Assembly (NCBI RefSeq): GCF_019396325.1
Contig: NZ_JAHKRO010000010.1
Span: 62,001 to 126,000 of the forward strand
Reading direction: 5' to 3'
Length of the DNA stretch: 64,000 nt
Origin: Nonomuraea ceibae
Lineage (GTDB): Bacteria; Actinomycetota; Actinomycetes; Streptosporangiales; Streptosporangiaceae
The notes under the pieces are model-generated. The model was given only the letters and a program-made list of their open reading frames with translations. It was not told the origin of the DNA and searched no databases. The translations under genes and the position numbers were made by a program. This document shows positions 49,942 through 58,334 of the stretch, in pieces; the first letter of the stretch is position 1; each line of letters begins with the position of its first letter.

Positions 49942-50826
49942 TCAGCGTTGGGGCAGGCGGTGCTTGGCCACCGCCTCCGTGGCGGCGGTCAGCAACTGGT
50001 CACTGGTCTCGTGGGTGCGCTGGACCACGCCGATGTACAGGCAGTCCAGGACGAGCATCTGGGAGTGGCGGGCGGCCACTCCTCCGGCACGGAAGGGGGT
50101 GTCGCGCGCCGCGGTGGTCAGGACGACGTCGGCGACCTCGCCGAGCGGGCTGCGGGGGAAGTTGGTGACGGCGATGGTGGTGGCGCCGCGCTCCTTGGCG
50201 ATGGTCAGCGGCTCGACGACCTCGGCCGTGGTGCCGGAGTGGGAGATGCCGACTGCCACGTCGCGATGGTCTCGCGCGTTGGCGCTGCAGACGGCGTTGT
50301 GCACGTCGGTCCACAACGCGCACGGCCGGCCGATGGCGTGCAGCCTGAGGTGCAGGTCCATGGCGACGCCGGCGCTGCCCGCGACCGCGAAGAAGTCGAT
50401 GAACCTGGCCCGCACGAGAGCGGAGACCGCCCGGTCCACGGCGGTGACGTCCAGGTGCGCCGCGGTCTCCTCCATGGCGCGCACGTCGCTGGCCAGCAGG
50501 CTGCGCAGCACCACGCTCGCCGGGTCGTCGGGAGAGAAGGCGATGAGCGCCGTATCGCGCGGATTGGCGTTCGTCCGGCCCTGTTCGGCGGCGAGCGCCA
50601 GCCGGAGCTCGGGGTAGCCGGCCAGCCCCAGCTCGCGGCAGAACCGGGTGATGGTGGTCAGCGAGGTGGCGCAGCGTTCGGCCAGCTCGGTGATGGTGGA
50701 CGCGGCCACGGCGGCGGGCTCGGCGAGGATCATCTCGGCGATGCGCCGGTGGGCGGCGGTCAGCGTGGGCTCGACGCCACGGATGCGGGTGAGGATGGAG
50801 GAATAGTTCTCTGCCGGCTCGGCCAT
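49942..50826 (-). CDS. MurR/RpiR-family transcriptional regulator
   Basis: 294 residues. N-terminal HTH_6: VEPTLTAAHRRIAEMILAEPAAVAASTITELAERCATSLTTITRFCRELGL (residues 20-70). C-terminal SIS domain: RFIDFFAVAGSAGVAMDLHL, VAVGISHSGTTAEVVEPLTIAKERGA. Binds a phosphorylated sugar to release DNA. ATG 50826 (MAEPAENYSS) is preferred, because the longer frame begins inside a -35 box. First gene of the operon, ending 12 bases before the binding-protein gene. Confidence 0.92.
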   Translation of the reverse strand: MAEPAENYSSILTRIRGVEPTLTAAHRRIAEMILAEPAAVAASTITELAERCATSLTTITRFCRELGLAGYPELRLALAAEQGRTNANPRDTALIAFSPDDPASVVLRSLLASDVRAMEETAAHLDVTAVDRAVSALVRARFIDFFAVAGSAGVAMDLHLRLHAIGRPCALWTDVHNAVCSANARDHRDVAVGISHSGTTAEVVEPLTIAKERGATTIAVTNFPRSPLGEVADVVLTTAARDTPFRAGGVAARHSQMLVLDCLYIGVVQRTHETSDQLLTAATEAVAKHRLPQR

Positions 50827-50862
50827 GGGAGAAATTTGCTCCATCCATGTTCTGTATGTCAA
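50825..50862 (-). promoter_or_regulatory. Promoter and operator of the rpiR-sugar operon
   Basis: On the minus strand TTGACA (50862-50857) is followed after 18 bases by CAAATT (50838-50833). An imperfect palindrome ATGGGAGAAATTTGCTCCAT (50825-50844; 14 of 20 positions symmetric) covers this -10 and the ATG. The message would start at or near the ATG, so translation may be leaderless. Confidence 0.55.
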
Positions 50863-51004
50863 TAGTTCACCAGAGTGAGCTGGGTCGGGACGGATGGTCG
50901 TGTTAATAATTCCCCTGACCTACACCCATCTACGGGAGTCTTTACTTTTTCGCGGAGGCGTGGCTACGCTCGCCCCGCGACAGACACCCCCCGAAGGGAC
51001 GCAC

Positions 51005-52660
51005 ATGCGTAACCTGCTCACCACGCTGCTGCTGGGCGGAACAGCCCTGCTGCCCGTCCAGGCCGCCACCGCCGCCACGACCGACACGGTCGACATCCAG
51101 CTCCTCGGGATCAACGACTTCCACTCGGCGCTGCCGTCCAGCGTCGCCATGACGCCGGACGGCCCGGTCGAGGCCGGCGGAGCCGAATACCTGGCGGCGC
51201 ACCTGGACCGCCTCCAGCGCGACAACCCGACCGGCACGCTGCGGCTCGCGGTAGGCGACAACATCATCAACAGCCCCGCCTCCGCCGTCATGCACGACGA
51301 GCCGGGCATCGAGGCGCTGTCCCTCATGCGCCTGGACGCCTCCAGCGTCGGCAACCACGAGTTCGACCGCGGCCTGACCGAGCTGCGCCGGCTGGAGAAC
51401 GGCGGCTGCCACCCGACCGGCTGCGTGCTGGGCCGCTTCGCCGGCGCATCCTTCCCCTACCTGGGGGCGAACATCGTCGACACCACGACCGGCAAGCCCG
51501 CCTTCGACCCCTACATCGTCAAGACGGTGAAGGGCGTCAAGGTCGGCGTCATCGGCGTGACCTACAAGAGGTCCCTGTTCGAGGCTCCCTCCCCCACCGC
51601 CCCGCTGGAAGGGCGCGACGAGGCCGAAGCCGTCAACACCTACGTCGGCGAACTCAAGGCCAAGGGCGTGCGCACCGTCGTCGTCCTGCTCCACCAGGGC
51701 GGCGGCCAGACCGGCGGCGGCCTGCCCAACGCGTGCGGCAACCTGGCAGGCCCGGTCAAGGACATCGTGGCCAAGTTCGACCCCGAGGTCGACGCCGTGT
51801 TCTCCGGCCACACGCACAACCCGTACAACTGCGTGATCAACGGGATTCCCGTCACCCAGACGTCCGGCTTCGGCCGCGAGGTCACCCGGATCAAGCTCAC
51901 CGTCGACCGCGCCACCGGCAACCCGGTCGCGGCGAAGGCCGACAACATCACCACCACCACCCACGACATCCGGCCCGACGCGCGGATCGCCGCGCTGCGC
52001 CGCCGGGCCGACGAGCAGGCCCACCGGCTGATGGACCGGCCCATCGGCATGATCCACCGTGACCTCACCGCGAGCCGCAACGCCGCCGGGGAGTCCACGA
52101 TCGGGCACGCCCTCGCCGACGCCCGTCTCGCCGCCACCTCGTCCCCGGAGACCGGCGGCGCCCAGATCGCCGTCCAGCCCCCGTACGGCGGCGGCATCGG
52201 CGGCGACCTGTACGCCTCGGCCATGGGCAACGACGTGGCCAACCTGGTCACTCACGGGGAGGCGATCCGCGTCCAGCAGTTCGGCAACATGCTCGTGACG
52301 ATGACTCTGACCGGTGCGCAGGTCGAGCGCTTCCTGGAGCAGCAGTGGTGCGGCCAGGGCACGCCCCGCGTCCTCGGCGTCTCCCAGGGGCTCACCTTCA
52401 CCTACGACAACGCCAGGCCCGCCTGCGACAAGATCGACCCGGCGACCATCAAGCTCAACGGCACGACGATCAGCCCTGCCGAGAAGTACCGGGTGACCGC
52501 GAACTCCTTCATCGCCGAGGGCGGCGACGGGTTCAGCGTGCTCACCGAGGGCACCGACCGGGTCGAGAAGGTACGCGACATCGAGGCGCTGGAGGCCCAC
52601 ATCCGCGCGAACAGCCCGCTCCAGCCCCCGGCGCTGGGCCGCATCACCCGCCTCAACTGA
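51005..52660 (+). CDS. Secreted 5'-nucleotidase/metallophosphatase
   Basis: 551 residues. Signal peptide MRNLLTTLLLGGTALLPVQAATAA (GAAGGGA before ATG 51005). Calcineurin-like domain with the dimetal motifs LGINDFHSAL, AVGDNIINSP, SSVGNHEFDRGL and FSGHTHNPYN, and a C-terminal 5_nucleotid_C domain containing QFGNMLVTMTLTGAQVERFLEQQW and KYRVTANSFIAEGGDGFSVL. Hydrolyses extracellular nucleotides to nucleosides and phosphate; both domains are complete. No cell-wall sorting signal, so it is released. Divergent from the sugar operon. Confidence 0.95.
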   Translation: MRNLLTTLLLGGTALLPVQAATAATTDTVDIQLLGINDFHSALPSSVAMTPDGPVEAGGAEYLAAHLDRLQRDNPTGTLRLAVGDNIINSPASAVMHDEPGIEALSLMRLDASSVGNHEFDRGLTELRRLENGGCHPTGCVLGRFAGASFPYLGANIVDTTTGKPAFDPYIVKTVKGVKVGVIGVTYKRSLFEAPSPTAPLEGRDEAEAVNTYVGELKAKGVRTVVVLLHQGGGQTGGGLPNACGNLAGPVKDIVAKFDPEVDAVFSGHTHNPYNCVINGIPVTQTSGFGREVTRIKLTVDRATGNPVAAKADNITTTTHDIRPDARIAALRRRADEQAHRLMDRPIGMIHRDLTASRNAAGESTIGHALADARLAATSSPETGGAQIAVQPPYGGGIGGDLYASAMGNDVANLVTHGEAIRVQQFGNMLVTMTLTGAQVERFLEQQWCGQGTPRVLGVSQGLTFTYDNARPACDKIDPATIKLNGTTISPAEKYRVTANSFIAEGGDGFSVLTEGTDRVEKVRDIEALEAHIRANSPLQPPALGRITRLN

Positions 52661-52771
52661 CAGACAGCCCGGCCGCCCGGAAGCGTCAGCTCGACGGCTG
52701 GGGCACGACGGCGGCCGGGATTGGCCCGCTGAGCGAGGCCCGCGGTACAGCACGTCAGCGTACGCAGGGGT

Positions 52772-53752
52772 CTACTTGGACTCGACGCGTCCGATCGGGG
52801 TGGTGCTGCCGTCGAGCGCTGCGGTGGCCCGCGTCCAGGCCGGATCATCGGGGTAGAGCTCGCTCCGCACGTAGGCCCAGATGAGCGCGCGTACGGCGGC
52901 AACCCGATCGGGGTTCTCGTCGGTGGTCTCGACCGCGTCGAAGGTGGAGATGCCGCCGAACCCGTGCTCGGCGTCGAAGATCTCCAGCCGGGTCTTCGGC
53001 CCGGGCGCCGCGACGTAGGGGTCGCTGCGCCAGTCCTGCCGGTCGGAGAAGAAGGGGTTCCAGTCCTTCTCGCCGACGACGATGAGCGCCTTGGGCGTCA
53101 TGCCGTCGAACCCGGTGCTGGTGAGTGCGGTGTAGAGCTGCGCCGCGGGACCGTTCAGGTCTTCGCCGCAGCCGGGAGCGGCGATCATGACGCGGGCGCT
53201 GAAGCGGTCGTCGACGGCTCCGACCGTCGACCCGTCGCTGGTGTCGGCGATGGTCTGTCCCGAGACCAGGCCGACGGTGTGGCCTCCGGCCGAGTGACCG
53301 ACAGCGGCGATGCGGCCTGGGTCCAGGCGCCCAGCGAGTCCCGGAACGGCGCGTTCGATCTCGCCGAGGTGGTCCACGACCTGGCGAAGATCGTCGGCGC
53401 GCGACTTCAGGTACAGCGGCGCATCCGGATCGCCGGCCTCCCGCAGGCCGAGGAACGTGGCGTCGAGGTGCGTGGGCTGGATCACGACGAAGCCGTGCGC
53501 GGCCCAGAAGTTGACGAGCGGACCGTATCCGTAGAAGGAGGGGACGAAGGTCGACGGGCCGTGTCCGTGCGAGAAGACGATGACCGGCAGGTCACTGCCG
53601 ACGGCCGGAGCCGTCACGCGAACCGCCAGCGGAACGGGGCGCCCTGGGACATCGATCAGGACGGGGTGGTACGAGAAGATGGGCTCGGGGTCCGGCACCG
53701 GGATGCCGGCAGCGTATGTCGTCGGGTCTTTCGCAGCGTCGTTGAGTGCCAT
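52772..53752 (-). CDS. Alpha/beta hydrolase (chlorophyllase/PAF-hydrolase-like)
   Basis: 326 residues, no signal peptide. Oxyanion region IVFSHGHGPSTFVPS, nucleophile AAVGHSAGGHTVGLVSG, catalytic acid in LIVVGEKDWNPFF and His in FDAEHGFGGIS. The GHGxxxx oxyanion pattern resembles the dienelactone-hydrolase/chlorophyllase groups. ATG 53752 follows AAGGAG at good spacing; the frame upstream overlaps the promoter. Divergent from an AraC regulator, which probably controls it. Confidence 0.87.
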   Translation of the reverse strand: MALNDAAKDPTTYAAGIPVPDPEPIFSYHPVLIDVPGRPVPLAVRVTAPAVGSDLPVIVFSHGHGPSTFVPSFYGYGPLVNFWAAHGFVVIQPTHLDATFLGLREAGDPDAPLYLKSRADDLRQVVDHLGEIERAVPGLAGRLDPGRIAAVGHSAGGHTVGLVSGQTIADTSDGSTVGAVDDRFSARVMIAAPGCGEDLNGPAAQLYTALTSTGFDGMTPKALIVVGEKDWNPFFSDRQDWRSDPYVAAPGPKTRLEIFDAEHGFGGISTFDAVETTDENPDRVAAVRALIWAYVRSELYPDDPAWTRATAALDGSTTPIGRVESK

Positions 53753-53943
53753 GGAGTGCTCCTTGAGGATCGTTCCCGTTGCCCAGGTGGAGGGCCCGGC
53801 GAGCCCTTCGCCTTCCGTCGCGGTGCAGCCGGAGCCGGGTGGCTGCCGGATTTCCGAGGAGTGGGTCACGCTTCCAGCATGGGTGGGATCGGGCGAACGA
53901 TGAATGCTTGACGGTGCGGATTTCCTTCGCGATAGTTCGGGGC

Positions 53944-54903
53944 GTGGTGGTCGATCAGTTGTCGGAGGTGTTCGATCTCCTTGAGGTGCGCGGCCAGGTC
54001 TCCGGCGCGTTCGCGGTGGGGGGACGATGGGTCACGCGGTCGGTGATCACGAGCCCGCTGAAGTTGACGGTGATGGTGCACGGCCGGTGCCGGCTGTCGG
54101 CCGACGGGCTGGAGACCCCGATCGAGATGGAGGCCGGTGACGTCGCAGTCCTGACCGGCCGCTCCTGGATGCGTGCCGAGGGCGGCACCGGTGACGGTCC
54201 GCCGGTCGAGTTCGTGCCTGAGCCGGGTGATTACGCCCTGCGCGTCGGCGGTGCGGACTTCGCCGCCGACGACGTCATCCTCGGCGGTCACGTCGAGCTG
54301 AACCAGGCCGGCGCGGCGCTGCTGACGCAGGCGCTGCCGCCGGTGGCGCTCGTTCGCTCCTGCCACACCGCCGCGCCCGCCCTGCGGGCGTGCGTCGACC
54401 GGCTGGTCGAGGAGGTGACGGCCGAGCGGATGGGCGCGGCCTTCGCCGTACGCCAGCACGCCCAGCTGCTGATCTTGGAGGTGCTCCGGGCGTACCTGAA
54501 CCAGGCCGAACTGCCGCCGGGGTGGCTGCGGGCGCTGACCGACGACAGCCTGCGCCCCGCGCTGACCCTCATGCACCGCGAACCCGGCCGGCCCTGGGGG
54601 CTGGCGGAACTGGCCCGTGCGGCGGCGATGTCGCGGACGTCGTTCGCCGTGCGCTTCCGCTCCGTTGCCGGTGTCCCGCCACTGACCTACCTCAGCTCCT
54701 GGCGGATGCTGCTGGCCCGGCGGGCGCTGCGCGACGGCGACGTCCGGATCGGGGAACTGGCCGCGCAGCTGGGCTACACCTCCGAGAGCGCCTTCAGCAC
54801 CGCCTTCAAGCGAGAGGTGGGCGAGGCGCCCCTGCGCTATCGACAGCGGCACCGGCGAACGTCTCCGGTCACGGCACCGGCCTCCAGCCCTTCGGCTGCG
54901 TAA
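53944..54903 (+). CDS. AraC-family regulator with cupin_6 N-terminus
   Basis: 319 residues. Family N-terminus VDQLSEVFDLLEVRGQVSGAFAVGGRW aligns with the first strand of AraC/cupin_6 regulators, so GTG 53944 (or 53947) is the likely start despite a longer open frame. HTH pair: PWGLAELARAAAMSRTSFAVRF and VRIGELAAQLGYTSESAFSTAFKREVG. The domain RRAL.DGDV is intact. It stands next to and divergent from the hydrolase gene, which is its probable target. Confidence 0.87.
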   Translation: MVVDQLSEVFDLLEVRGQVSGAFAVGGRWVTRSVITSPLKLTVMVHGRCRLSADGLETPIEMEAGDVAVLTGRSWMRAEGGTGDGPPVEFVPEPGDYALRVGGADFAADDVILGGHVELNQAGAALLTQALPPVALVRSCHTAAPALRACVDRLVEEVTAERMGAAFAVRQHAQLLILEVLRAYLNQAELPPGWLRALTDDSLRPALTLMHREPGRPWGLAELARAAAMSRTSFAVRFRSVAGVPPLTYLSSWRMLLARRALRDGDVRIGELAAQLGYTSESAFSTAFKREVGEAPLRYRQRHRRTSPVTAPASSPSAA

Positions 54904-54965
54904 TGCTCAAGACACCCTGCTCTCCGGCAGGCGCACGAGGTGTGGCGCGTGACCTCACCCCTGGG

Positions 54966-55922
54966 TCAGGAGAAGCAATCCAGCCCGGTGAGTTCGCCGG
55001 AGAGGGCCCATAGCCGAGATGCGGAATCGGGATCGGTCGCCCACGGCTTGACGCCGCCGACGAGCATGTCCTCGGTGGTCGCGGGCTCGGCAATGTCGCA
55101 GTCCTGGCAGTACGCGCCGCCGTACGCGTCGAGCAGGGGCGAGGTGGCCGCCCACACGGCCGTCGCCGCACCCTGCGCCGGGGTCTTGAAGCCGTCGGCC
55201 TGGCGGCCGTCCGAGGTGATCCAGCCCTGGGCGACCTGCTGCTCGCGGGGGATACGCCGTTGCAGCGGAGTAAGAATGCTGCCCGGGTGCACCGCCAAGG
55301 CACGCATGCCACTGGCTGCGCCGAGGGCGTCGAGATGGACGGCGAACAAGGCGTTGGCCGTCTTGGACTGCCCGTAGGCAAGCCAGTGGTCGTAGCCGCG
55401 GCGGAAGTGCGGGTCGTCCCAGCGGATGTCCGACAAGAAGTGCCCGGACGAGGCGACGGACACCACTCGCGCCCCGGTAGGGGCCAGGGCCGGACGCAGG
55501 CGGTTGACCAGGGCGTAGTGCCCGAGGTGGTTGATGGCGAAGTGCGCTTCCCAACCCGGACCGATGGGCGTGTTCGGGTAGGCCATGACACCCGCGTTGG
55601 CGATGACGATGTCGAGGCGCTGGCCGGTCTCCAGGAGCCGGTCACTGAACGTCCGGATGCTGCCGGGGTCCGCCAGGTCGAGTTCCCACACCTCCGTTCG
55701 CGGAATGCCGCACAGCGCCTGTGCCGCCACGGCAGGGCGGCGAGCGGGCACGATGACATGCGCCCCGGCACGGGCCAGCGCGCGCGTGGCCTCCAGTCCA
55801 AGACCCGAGTAGCCGCCGGTGATCAGGACGTTCTTGCCGGACAGGTCGATGCCGGCCAGGACGTCGTCCGCCGTGCTGCGTGCGTTGTATCCCGAGCCGA
55901 TCTTGTGTTGCGTGATTGTCAT
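54966..55922 (-). CDS. Short-chain dehydrogenase/reductase
   Basis: 318-residue SDR of the extended retinol-dehydrogenase-like group. NAD(P) motif VLITGGYSGLGLEATRALA (residues 32-50), NAG in VIANAGVMAYP, catalytic Ser in SVASSGHFLSD and YGQSKTANALF. Near-leaderless: its promoter TTGACC-19-TAACGT lies immediately upstream with an inverted repeat in the spacer, the hallmark of a MerR-activated gene, and the merR gene is divergent. Confidence 0.92.
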   Translation of the reverse strand: MTITQHKIGSGYNARSTADDVLAGIDLSGKNVLITGGYSGLGLEATRALARAGAHVIVPARRPAVAAQALCGIPRTEVWELDLADPGSIRTFSDRLLETGQRLDIVIANAGVMAYPNTPIGPGWEAHFAINHLGHYALVNRLRPALAPTGARVVSVASSGHFLSDIRWDDPHFRRGYDHWLAYGQSKTANALFAVHLDALGAASGMRALAVHPGSILTPLQRRIPREQQVAQGWITSDGRQADGFKTPAQGAATAVWAATSPLLDAYGGAYCQDCDIAEPATTEDMLVGGVKPWATDPDSASRLWALSGELTGLDCFS

Positions 55923-55929
55923 GTGCTCG

Positions 55930-55960
55930 ACGTTAAAATCTAGAGTGCAATCTAGGTCAA
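55930..55960 (-). promoter_or_regulatory. MerR-type promoter (19-bp spacer with inverted repeat)
   Basis: Minus strand: TTGACC (55960-55955), a 19-bp spacer carrying CTAGA-6-TCTAG (55940-55955 on plus), then TAACGT (55935-55930). The overlong spacer needs DNA distortion, as MerR-family activators provide. The SDR ATG lies eight bases beyond. Confidence 0.8.
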
Positions 55961-55976
55961 GCTATGGCGGTGCGGC

Positions 55977-56396
55977 ATGAGCAGGAACGCGGACGGCCTA
56001 TCCATCGGAGACGTCGCCAAGGCGACCGGCCTGGGCGTGCACGCCTTGCGGTTCTTCGAACGTGAGGAACTCTTCATCCGTCCGATTCCGCGCACGGCCG
56101 GAGGACAGCGCGTCTACGAACCGGCGGACGTGGAGTGGCTCCTGTTGTGCAACCGGCTACGAGAATCCGGCATGCCCATCGCCACCCTGAAGAGGTTCGC
56201 TCGGCTCGTCCGGTCTGGTCCGGGCAACGAGGCGGAGCGGCTCGCACTCCTGGAGGAGCACGAAAGAACCGTCCAGGACAGGATCGCCGATCTGACGGCC
56301 AGCCTAGAGATCATCCATGACAAGGTCGTCATCTATCGCAAGCACGTCGAGGAGGGAACCGCGACCGGACTCTGGTCACCGATGCCCTCCGCGTAG
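55977..56396 (+). CDS. MerR-family transcriptional regulator
   Basis: 139 residues. Winged HTH SIGDVAKATGLGVHALRFFEREELFIRP (residues 9-37), second wing RVYEPADVEWLLLCNRLRESGMPI and a dimer coiled coil LALLEEHERTVQDRIADLTASLEIIHDKV. No C-terminal metal-binding cysteines, so it answers to an organic effector rather than a metal. Activates the divergent SDR, as inferred from that gene's promoter spacing. Effector unknown. Confidence 0.92.
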   Translation: MSRNADGLSIGDVAKATGLGVHALRFFEREELFIRPIPRTAGGQRVYEPADVEWLLLCNRLRESGMPIATLKRFARLVRSGPGNEAERLALLEEHERTVQDRIADLTASLEIIHDKVVIYRKHVEEGTATGLWSPMPSA

Positions 56397-56678
56397 CTGT
56401 GGCCAAGACTGCCTCCCGCACCCGCTGTCCGCACCTGCTAGCCGCTCGATCCGCTTGGGCGTGGGCGGCTCCGAGCGGGGTGGGGCCTCCCTCACCTCCC
56501 GACGCCGCGCAGGGACTGCAGGTCTTTGAGCTGGTCCATCCGCGGCGAACCGGTTCCAGCGGTGGTGTCGTCGGCGTCCGTCGGCCTGGGCCACCGGGGC
56601 GGGACGTGTGCCGCCGGGACAGGAAAGGCCGGGAGTCCGGGCCCGCCCCGGCAGTCCCTCCGGCGGGCGGCGGGACGC
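56397..56678. other. 282-bp stretch without a gene
   Basis: No open frame with family similarity on either strand. It is GC-rich, with short G/C inverted segments (GGGTGGGGCC near 56480-56490), and separates the merR stop from the amidohydrolase 3' end. Nothing recognised. Confidence 0.4.
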
Positions 56679-57900
56679 CTACTTACCGGGATCGAGCAGG
56701 TTCTTGAACACCTGCCCGTCCTTCACGATGACCGCCAGGTTCCGCTCAGGGTCGGCGAGGACGGACGGGTCGGCCAGCGGGTCTCCGTCGATGAGCAGCA
56801 CATCGGCCAGCGCGCCGGGCTCGATCACCCCGAGGGCGCCGGGATAGGGGTTGCGCGGTCCGGCCAGCGCGAGCATCCGGCCGTTGTTGCCGGTCGCCTG
56901 GCACAGGATCTCGGCCGGGCTGAACCACTTGGTCCGGTTCACGAACTCCTCATTGACCTTCGCGAGGGTGTCCGGCGCGCTGATGATGTCCGATCCGAAG
57001 CCGACGCGGTCGAACCCGGTCTTCTTCACCAGCTTGAACAGCACGTCCAGCCCTTCACGGGCCTCGGCGAACTTCTTCTTCAGCGCCGGGTCGAAGCCGT
57101 GGGGGTCGTTGACGTAGACGCTGACCTGCGGGCTCAGCCAGGTCCCGTGGTCCTTCATCAGCTCCAGCGTCTTGGCGTCGATCAGGTTGGCGTGCTCGAT
57201 GGTGCGTACGCCGGCTTCGACGGCGCGGCGGATGCCGGTGGGGTTGTAGACGTGGGTGGCGACATAGGTGTTCCAGTCGCCGGCCACCTTCACCGCCGCC
57301 TCGATCTCCTCGGCGGTGAACTCGGCGATGTCCAGCGGGTCCCGCTCGGAGGCGCAGCCGCCGCTCACGGCCAGCTTGATCTGGGAGGCGCCGCGCCCCA
57401 GCACGTAGCGCACCGCCTGCAGCATCTCCGGAACGCCATCGACCACCAGCAGATGCCCGAGCTTCTGCATGGGGTCGCGATGCCCTCCCACCAGGCGGGA
57501 CGGTTCGGCCGCCGGGGTGAAGTCACCGTGCCCGGAGGTCTGGGAGATGATCGGCCCGGACGGGAAGATCCGGGGCCCGTCGGTGATCCCCGCGTCGATC
57601 GCCTTCTTCAGCGAGAAGGTGTTGCCGCCGGTGTCCCGGATCGTGGTGTAGCCGCGCGACAGGTAGAGCTTCGCCATCGACGCGCCGTACAGCCCGTGAT
57701 AGGCCAAGTCCGTGTTCGCCCCCTCCACGGGAGTGACCGCCGATCGCGGCGATCTTCCCGTCGGCGATCAGCACGCTGGTCGGCTCGGTCAGCTCGTCCG
57801 AACGGCCGTCGAAGACCCGCGCTCCGGTGAAAAGCACCGCCTGCCGGGAAGCCGCCCCGTCCGCGGTTGCCGCGTCCGGCGCTGAATTCGGAGCATGCAT
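56679..57900 (-). pseudogene. Amidohydrolase broken by internal deletion and frameshift
   Basis: Two adjacent frames make one amidohydrolase. ATG 57900 gives MHAPNSAPD...FTGARVFDGRSDELTEPTSVLIADGKIAAIGGHS, the N-terminal beta part. From about 57728 another frame continues VEGANTDLAYHGLYGASMAKLYLSRGYTTIRD to a stop at 56679, containing THVYNPTG (metal His), IEHANLID and GFGSDIIS. Missing between them are about 50 residues, including the HxH metal motif, and the frame is shifted. Original enzymes cleave amides or ring bonds with a binuclear metal centre. It cannot be active as it stands. Confidence 0.85.
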
Positions 57901-58334
57901 GGATGTCTTCCCCCACGAGCGGCGGACCAGTACATACGCGATCGTGTCACCCTCGCGGTCCAACCACCTGGCGACATGCCCAAGCAGGTGAAACCCCGTC
58001 TCACACCGCTACGAAGGCCCGCCCGCGATCACTCGGGCGGCGATTCCGCCGCTTCGGTCGCCGGGCCCGAGCTGGGTATGCCCAGGCAGTGGCGTATCCC
58101 GTCCTGCTTGATTCCGCTGCTACCGCACATCGAGGTAGATCGCAGCCTCTATACCGGCCTCCGCGAACGGCTCGCCCGCCGCCCGGTGGCGAGTTGCGCT
58201 GACCTGTGCCTGCCGGACCTCATGTTTGCAGTGCATACTTTGACGTAATATAAGCAGTGTAAACATTCCTCCGGCATTCCATGACAGCTTGGAACGCCGC
58301 AGGCCAGGCCCTTCATCGACAGGAGACGAACACC
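57901..58334. other. Intergenic region before the quinone-oxidoreductase-like gene
   Basis: One plus-strand frame (about 58117-58248) reads PHIEVDRSLYTGLRERLARRPVASCADLCLPDL, which looks coding-like but lacks a family; it is probably remnant DNA. The last 110 bases are AT-richer and hold the TetR operator at 58223-58239 and promoter hexamers (TTGACG at 58240, TAATAT at 58246). Confidence 0.45.
58223..58239. promoter_or_regulatory. TetR operator A (before the oxidoreductase)
   Basis: TGTTTGCAGTGCATACT fits the 17-bp pattern TGTNTGCNNNGCANACA except for one end base. Same pattern at 60502 and 63053. Located about 95 bases before the oxidoreductase ATG. Confidence 0.7.

Noticed and set aside
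50942-52753. 603-residue minus-strand frame opposite the 5'-nucleotidase
   Set aside because: Shadow frame; the plus strand encodes signal peptide and both nucleotidase domains.
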